The notes beneath the pieces were generated by a model. It saw only the letters and a program-made list of their open reading frames with translations. It did not search any database and was not told the origin of the DNA. A DNA stretch of 35,854 bases. Origin: Thermoplasmatota archaeon. GTDB taxonomy: Archaea; Thermoplasmatota; E2; DHVEG-1. This document shows, one piece after another, positions 32,682 to 35,854 of this stretch. Position numbers and translations under genes: made by a program. The number at the start of each line of letters is the position of its first letter. The stretch's first letter is position 1. The stretch covers positions 1-35,854 of the forward strand of contig JAUWOO010000003.1 in assembly GCA_030612095.1 (NCBI GenBank). The letters run 5' to 3'.

Positions 32682-34913
32682 TTGGATGGAAAAGGAAAGA
32701 TAATTTATACAAAGGTTGATGAAGCGCCAGCTTTAGCAACTTATTCTTTTCTACCTATTATAAAAAGGTTCACAGAAGTTGGAGAGATAACAGTTGAAAC
32801 AAGAGATATTTCACTAGCAGGAAGAATTGTTGCAAAATTTCCTGAAAATCTTGCAAAGGAACAAAGGATATCAGATGATTTAGCAGAACTTGGCGATCTG
32901 GTTAAAAAACCAGAAGCAAATATCATCAAACTACCATGTATCAGCGCATCACTACCTCAATTGAAAGCAGCAATAAAAGAATTACAAGACCATGGCTATA
33001 ATCTTTTAGATTATCCAGAGGATCCAAAAAATGATAAAGAAAAAGAAATAAAAGCCAGATATGACAAGATTAAAGGAAGCGCGGTAAACCCTGTTTTAAG
33101 AGAAGGAAACTCAGATCGAAGAGTCCCCGGACCTGTAAAAAACTATGCAAAACAAAACCCACATCCAATGGGTGAATGGACCGCTGATTCAAAATCACAT
33201 GTTACACATATGAAAAGTAATGATCTTTGTTCAAATGAGAAATCTACAACAATTACAAAAGAAACAGCAGGAGATGCAAAAATTGAGTTTATAGGTCAAG
33301 ATGGAACTACTAAAGTTTTAAAGGAAAAACTTGCACTACTTGATGGTGAAATAATTGATGCAACAGTTATGAACAAAAATGCGCTACGTGCATTTCTTGA
33401 AGAACAAGTCGAAGATGCAAAAAAGAAAGATGTTTTGTTTTCTGTTCATTTGAAAGCTACAATGATGAAAGTATCAGACCCGATTATTTTTGGTCATGTA
33501 GTTTCTGTTTTCTTCAAAGATGTATTTGAAAAACATACATCTGTTTTTAAAGAAATAGGTGTCAACCCTAACAATGGACTAGGTGACCTTTATGCAAAAA
33601 TCAAAACACTTCCGGATGATGAAAGAAAAGAAATCGAATCTGACATACAAGCATGTTATGAAAATAGACCTAAACTTGCGATGGTGAACTCTGATAAGGG
33701 AATAACAAATCTACATGTCCCAAGTGATGTAATAATTGATGCATCACTGCCTGCTGCAATCCGAAACTCTGGTCGAATGTGGGGGGCCGATGGCAAGCTT
33801 CATGATACAAAATTTGTGATACCAGACAGCAGTTATGCTGGGGTGTATAAGGAAGTAATTGAGTTTTGTAAAAAAAATGGAGCATTTGACCCAACAACAA
33901 TGGGAACTGTTCCAAATGTTGGTCTTATGGCACAAAAAGCCGAAGAATATGGATCTCATGATAAGACATTTCAAATCCCCGGTGATGGAAAAGTTCGTGT
34001 AGTTTCAGCATCAGGAGAAATAATGATTGAACACAATGTTGAAGAAGGTGATATCTGGCGTATGTGCCAGGTAAAAAACTTACCTATTCAAGACTGGGTT
34101 AAACTAGCGGTTAACAGAGCAAAAGCAACAGGTTCACCTGCTGTTTTCTGGCTTGATAAAAACCGAGCTCATGATGCACAGTTGATAAATAAAGTTAACC
34201 ACTATCTTAAAGATCATGATACAAAAGATCTCAAAATCCATACAATGACGCCAGTAGAAGCAACACGTTTCTCATGCAAACGTATGAAAGAAGGTAAAGA
34301 CGCCATTTCAGTAACTGGAAACGTACTGCGTGATTATCTAACAGACCTGTTTCCGATTCTTGAAGTTGGAACAAGTGCTAAGATGCTATCAATAGTGCCG
34401 CTCATGAATGGTGGAGGACTTTATGAAACAGGAGCAGGCGGATCAGCACCTAAACATGTTCAACAATTCCGACAAGAAGGTCATCTAAGATGGGATTCAC
34501 TTGGAGAGTTTCTAGCTCTTGCAGTATCATTAGAACATCTAAGTAATACAACCAATAATAAAAAAGCAAAAATACTGGGAGAAACACTTGATCAAGCAAC
34601 CGCTAAATTTTTGATAAACAACAAATCTCCATCTCGAAAGGTTAATGAGTTGGATAACAGGGGAAGTCATTTCTATCTAACATTATACTGGGCACAAGCA
34701 TTAGCTGATCAGACAAAAGATGTAGATCTTCAAAGTCGTTTTGCAAAACTTGCACAAGAACTTGCAGATAACGAAACTAAGATCCTTGATGAGTTGATTG
34801 TAGCACAAGGTAAGTCTGTTGATATTGGTGGTTACTACAAACCAAATGATGAACTAGCGACTGAAATAATGCGTCCAAGCGAAACTTTCAATGCAGCATT
34901 AAAAGCATTGTAA
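32682..34913 (+). CDS. icd: Monomeric-type NADP isocitrate dehydrogenase
   Basis: Interconverts isocitrate and 2-oxoglutarate + CO2. The 743-residue protein is the large single-chain IDH of the Azotobacter/Corynebacterium type (COG2838), not the roughly 420-residue dimeric form common in archaea. Seen: [57 protein letters not shown] and [16 protein letters not shown], all typical. It starts with TTG at 32682, with zero spacing from aclA, and AGGTGA lies just upstream within aclA. It is the last gene of the operon. Family members are NADP-specific. Confidence 0.95.
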   Translation: MDGKGKIIYTKVDEAPALATYSFLPIIKRFTEVGEITVETRDISLAGRIVAKFPENLAKEQRISDDLAELGDLVKKPEANIIKLPCISASLPQLKAAIKELQDHGYNLLDYPEDPKNDKEKEIKARYDKIKGSAVNPVLREGNSDRRVPGPVKNYAKQNPHPMGEWTADSKSHVTHMKSNDLCSNEKSTTITKETAGDAKIEFIGQDGTTKVLKEKLALLDGEIIDATVMNKNALRAFLEEQVEDAKKKDVLFSVHLKATMMKVSDPIIFGHVVSVFFKDVFEKHTSVFKEIGVNPNNGLGDLYAKIKTLPDDERKEIESDIQACYENRPKLAMVNSDKGITNLHVPSDVIIDASLPAAIRNSGRMWGADGKLHDTKFVIPDSSYAGVYKEVIEFCKKNGAFDPTTMGTVPNVGLMAQKAEEYGSHDKTFQIPGDGKVRVVSASGEIMIEHNVEEGDIWRMCQVKNLPIQDWVKLAVNRAKATGSPAVFWLDKNRAHDAQLINKVNHYLKDHDTKDLKIHTMTPVEATRFSCKRMKEGKDAISVTGNVLRDYLTDLFPILEVGTSAKMLSIVPLMNGGGLYETGAGGSAPKHVQQFRQEGHLRWDSLGEFLALAVSLEHLSNTTNNKKAKILGETLDQATAKFLINNKSPSRKVNELDNRGSHFYLTLYWAQALADQTKDVDLQSRFAKLAQELADNETKILDELIVAQGKSVDIGGYYKPNDELATEIMRPSETFNAALKAL

Positions 34914-34955
34914 GATGTCGAATAATTCAGACAGCCGATAAAAAACTAAATATGT

Positions 34956-34965
34956 AATATAAAAC
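34956..34965 (+). promoter_or_regulatory. TATA-like box before the DUF167 gene
   Basis: AATATAAAAC lies 22-31 nt before ATG 34987, suggesting a separate leaderless transcript for the DUF167-UPF0292 pair rather than read-through from icd. Confidence 0.4.
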
Positions 34966-34986
34966 ATACAATGGCACTAGTTTAAT

Positions 34987-35304
34987 ATGGAAGAAATCCT
35001 AAAAGATGCTGTAAAAAAGCATAAACTTGGTGCCACTATTAATCTTTTTGTTACACCGGATGCGCGTTCTAATGTTTTTCCAACAGGAGTTGATGAATGG
35101 AGGAAAAGTATAAAAATATCTGTAAAATCACCTGCGCAAGACAATCGTGCAAATGTTGATGTTATAAAAACTGTTTCTGAATATTTTGATGTATCTCATA
35201 TGAATGTATTACTTTTAAATGGTAAGAAAAACCGTGAGAAAACAGTTCTTCTTCAAGGAATGACACCAGGGAAAATTGTTAGTGAAATCCAGGAGAAACT
35301 ATAG
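34987..35304 (+). CDS. DUF167 / UPF0235 (YggU-like) protein
   Basis: A 105-residue conserved protein of unknown function. INLFVTPDARSN, IKISVKSPAQDNRANVDVIKTVSEYF and VLLLNGKKNREKTVLLQG follow the YggU pattern. It is cytosolic. The UPF0292 gene begins two bases after the stop, so the two are one operon. Confidence 0.88.
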   Translation: MEEILKDAVKKHKLGATINLFVTPDARSNVFPTGVDEWRKSIKISVKSPAQDNRANVDVIKTVSEYFDVSHMNVLLLNGKKNREKTVLLQGMTPGKIVSEIQEKL

Positions 35305-35306
35305 TT

Positions 35307-35699
35307 ATGGATTTTAAAAAATCAATTGAAGATCTTGAAAAAATCATTGATGAGTTAGGGGAGGAAAATAGGTCTATTCCAATTATTGTTGAAGGGAAAA
35401 AAGATATAGAAGCTCTTCGTAAACTTGATATTAATGGAGAAATTATTGGGATTAATTCTGGCCATACTCTTATCGACTTTTGTGATAAGATTGCCCAAGA
35501 GCATACAGATATAATTATCCTTACTGACTGGGATAGAAAAGGAGGTTATCTATGCCGAACAATCAAGAAGAATCTTGAAGGACGGGTTAACTGTAATACA
35601 AAATACAGGGAATTGTTTGCTAAAAATGCAATGATTCGGACTCTTGAAGGTTTACCCTCATGGCTTGAAACGATGAAGGAGAAGCTAAACCTGATTTAA
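35307..35699 (+). CDS. UPF0292 TOPRIM-domain protein
   Basis: A 130-residue small TOPRIM protein. PIIVEGKKDIEAL carries the catalytic-type Glu, and IILTDWDRKGG the DxD motif, in the order expected of small archaeal TOPRIM proteins. The biochemical role is unknown; TOPRIM domains bind Mg and act on nucleic acid. Its start is two bases past the DUF167 stop. Confidence 0.85.
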   Translation: MDFKKSIEDLEKIIDELGEENRSIPIIVEGKKDIEALRKLDINGEIIGINSGHTLIDFCDKIAQEHTDIIILTDWDRKGGYLCRTIKKNLEGRVNCNTKYRELFAKNAMIRTLEGLPSWLETMKEKLNLI

Positions 35700-35773
35700 G
35701 CAGCTAATTTGATAAAACTATGGTTTACCCATTAAATGCAAAAAAAAGTTGCAAAATTGAACATTTTCAGAAA

Positions 35774-35781
35774 CTTTTAAG
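35774..35781 (+). promoter_or_regulatory. TATA-like box of the terminal gene
   Basis: CTTTTAAG lies 26-33 nt before ATG 35807, a spacing consistent with a leaderless start for the partial gene at the right edge. Confidence 0.35.
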
Positions 35782-35806
35782 TTTAAGCACGGAATTAAAC
35801 AATTTA

Positions 35807-35854
35807 ATGAAGAATGAGTTTGGAAGGATAATACTACCAATCGATGGATCTAAA
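35807..35854 (+). CDS. Probable universal stress protein (first 16 codons only)
   Basis: The visible N-terminus, KNEFGRIILPIDGSK, matches the first strand and nucleotide loop of UspA-family proteins (usual pattern ILVPxDGS). The gene runs off the right edge, and there are too few residues to be certain. Confidence 0.5.
   Translation, partial: MKNEFGRIILPIDGSK

Noticed and set aside
1-35854. CRISPR array, insertion sequence, prophage or toxin-antitoxin module
   Set aside because: No regularly spaced repeats, transposase, integrase or phage protein was seen in either strand.

Overview
The window looks like a chromosomal segment of an archaeon, most likely a euryarchaeal/Thermoplasmatota-type lineage (lineage is inferred, low certainty). 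The archaeal signs are an archaeal DnaG-type primase, a UPF0058 protein, Taw3 (wyosine tRNA modification), an archaeal Thi4 with His in place of the sulfur-donor Cys, a UPF0292 TOPRIM protein, a tRNA-Thr with U at the discriminator and no encoded CCA, and TATA-like boxes 25-35 nt upstream of several starts. The DNA is AT-rich. Gene density is high and most genes are housekeeping or central metabolism. I see no transposase, phage gene or CRISPR array.

Layout. 1-6 kb: a truncated UbiA prenyltransferase, two orphan single-domain response regulators, a 41-aa zinc-ribbon microprotein missing from the ORF track, a PflX-type radical SAM protein, an exported serine hydrolase, a degenerate tRNA-Glu-like sequence, tRNA-Thr and RNase HII. 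6-15 kb: SerC, a small unknown protein, a LysDH-like oxidoreductase/Taw3/membrane-protein operon, a phenylacetate-CoA-ligase plus AEC-type carrier operon, Thi4, a GNAT acetyltransferase, UPF0058 and DnaG. 15-22 kb: MetRS, PurC, an exported metallophosphoesterase, and a histidine ammonia-lyase whose MIO triad reads Ala-Cys-Gly. 22-35 kb: a carbon-metabolism block with two-subunit class I fumarase (fumA-fumB) coupled to nadE, acetyl-CoA synthetase, a regulator built from two tandem copies of a winged-helix unit, and divergently a tight operon aconitase - ATP-citrate lyase small subunit - ATP-citrate lyase large subunit - monomeric isocitrate dehydrogenase. The window closes with DUF167, UPF0292 and the first codons of a probable universal stress protein.

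How the genes work together. The acn-aclB-aclA-icd operon encodes the three enzyme activities linking 2-oxoglutarate + CO2 to acetyl-CoA + oxaloacetate, the diagnostic segment of the reductive TCA cycle. It could instead run the other way, using a reversible ATP-citrate lyase in place of citrate synthase. Fumarase adds one more cycle step, Acs can supply acetyl-CoA from acetate, and the duplicated winged-helix protein lies between acs and the operon, where it could sense a metabolite and control either or both. ATP-citrate lyase plus a bacterial-type monomeric IDH in an archaeal operon is the most notable feature of this window.
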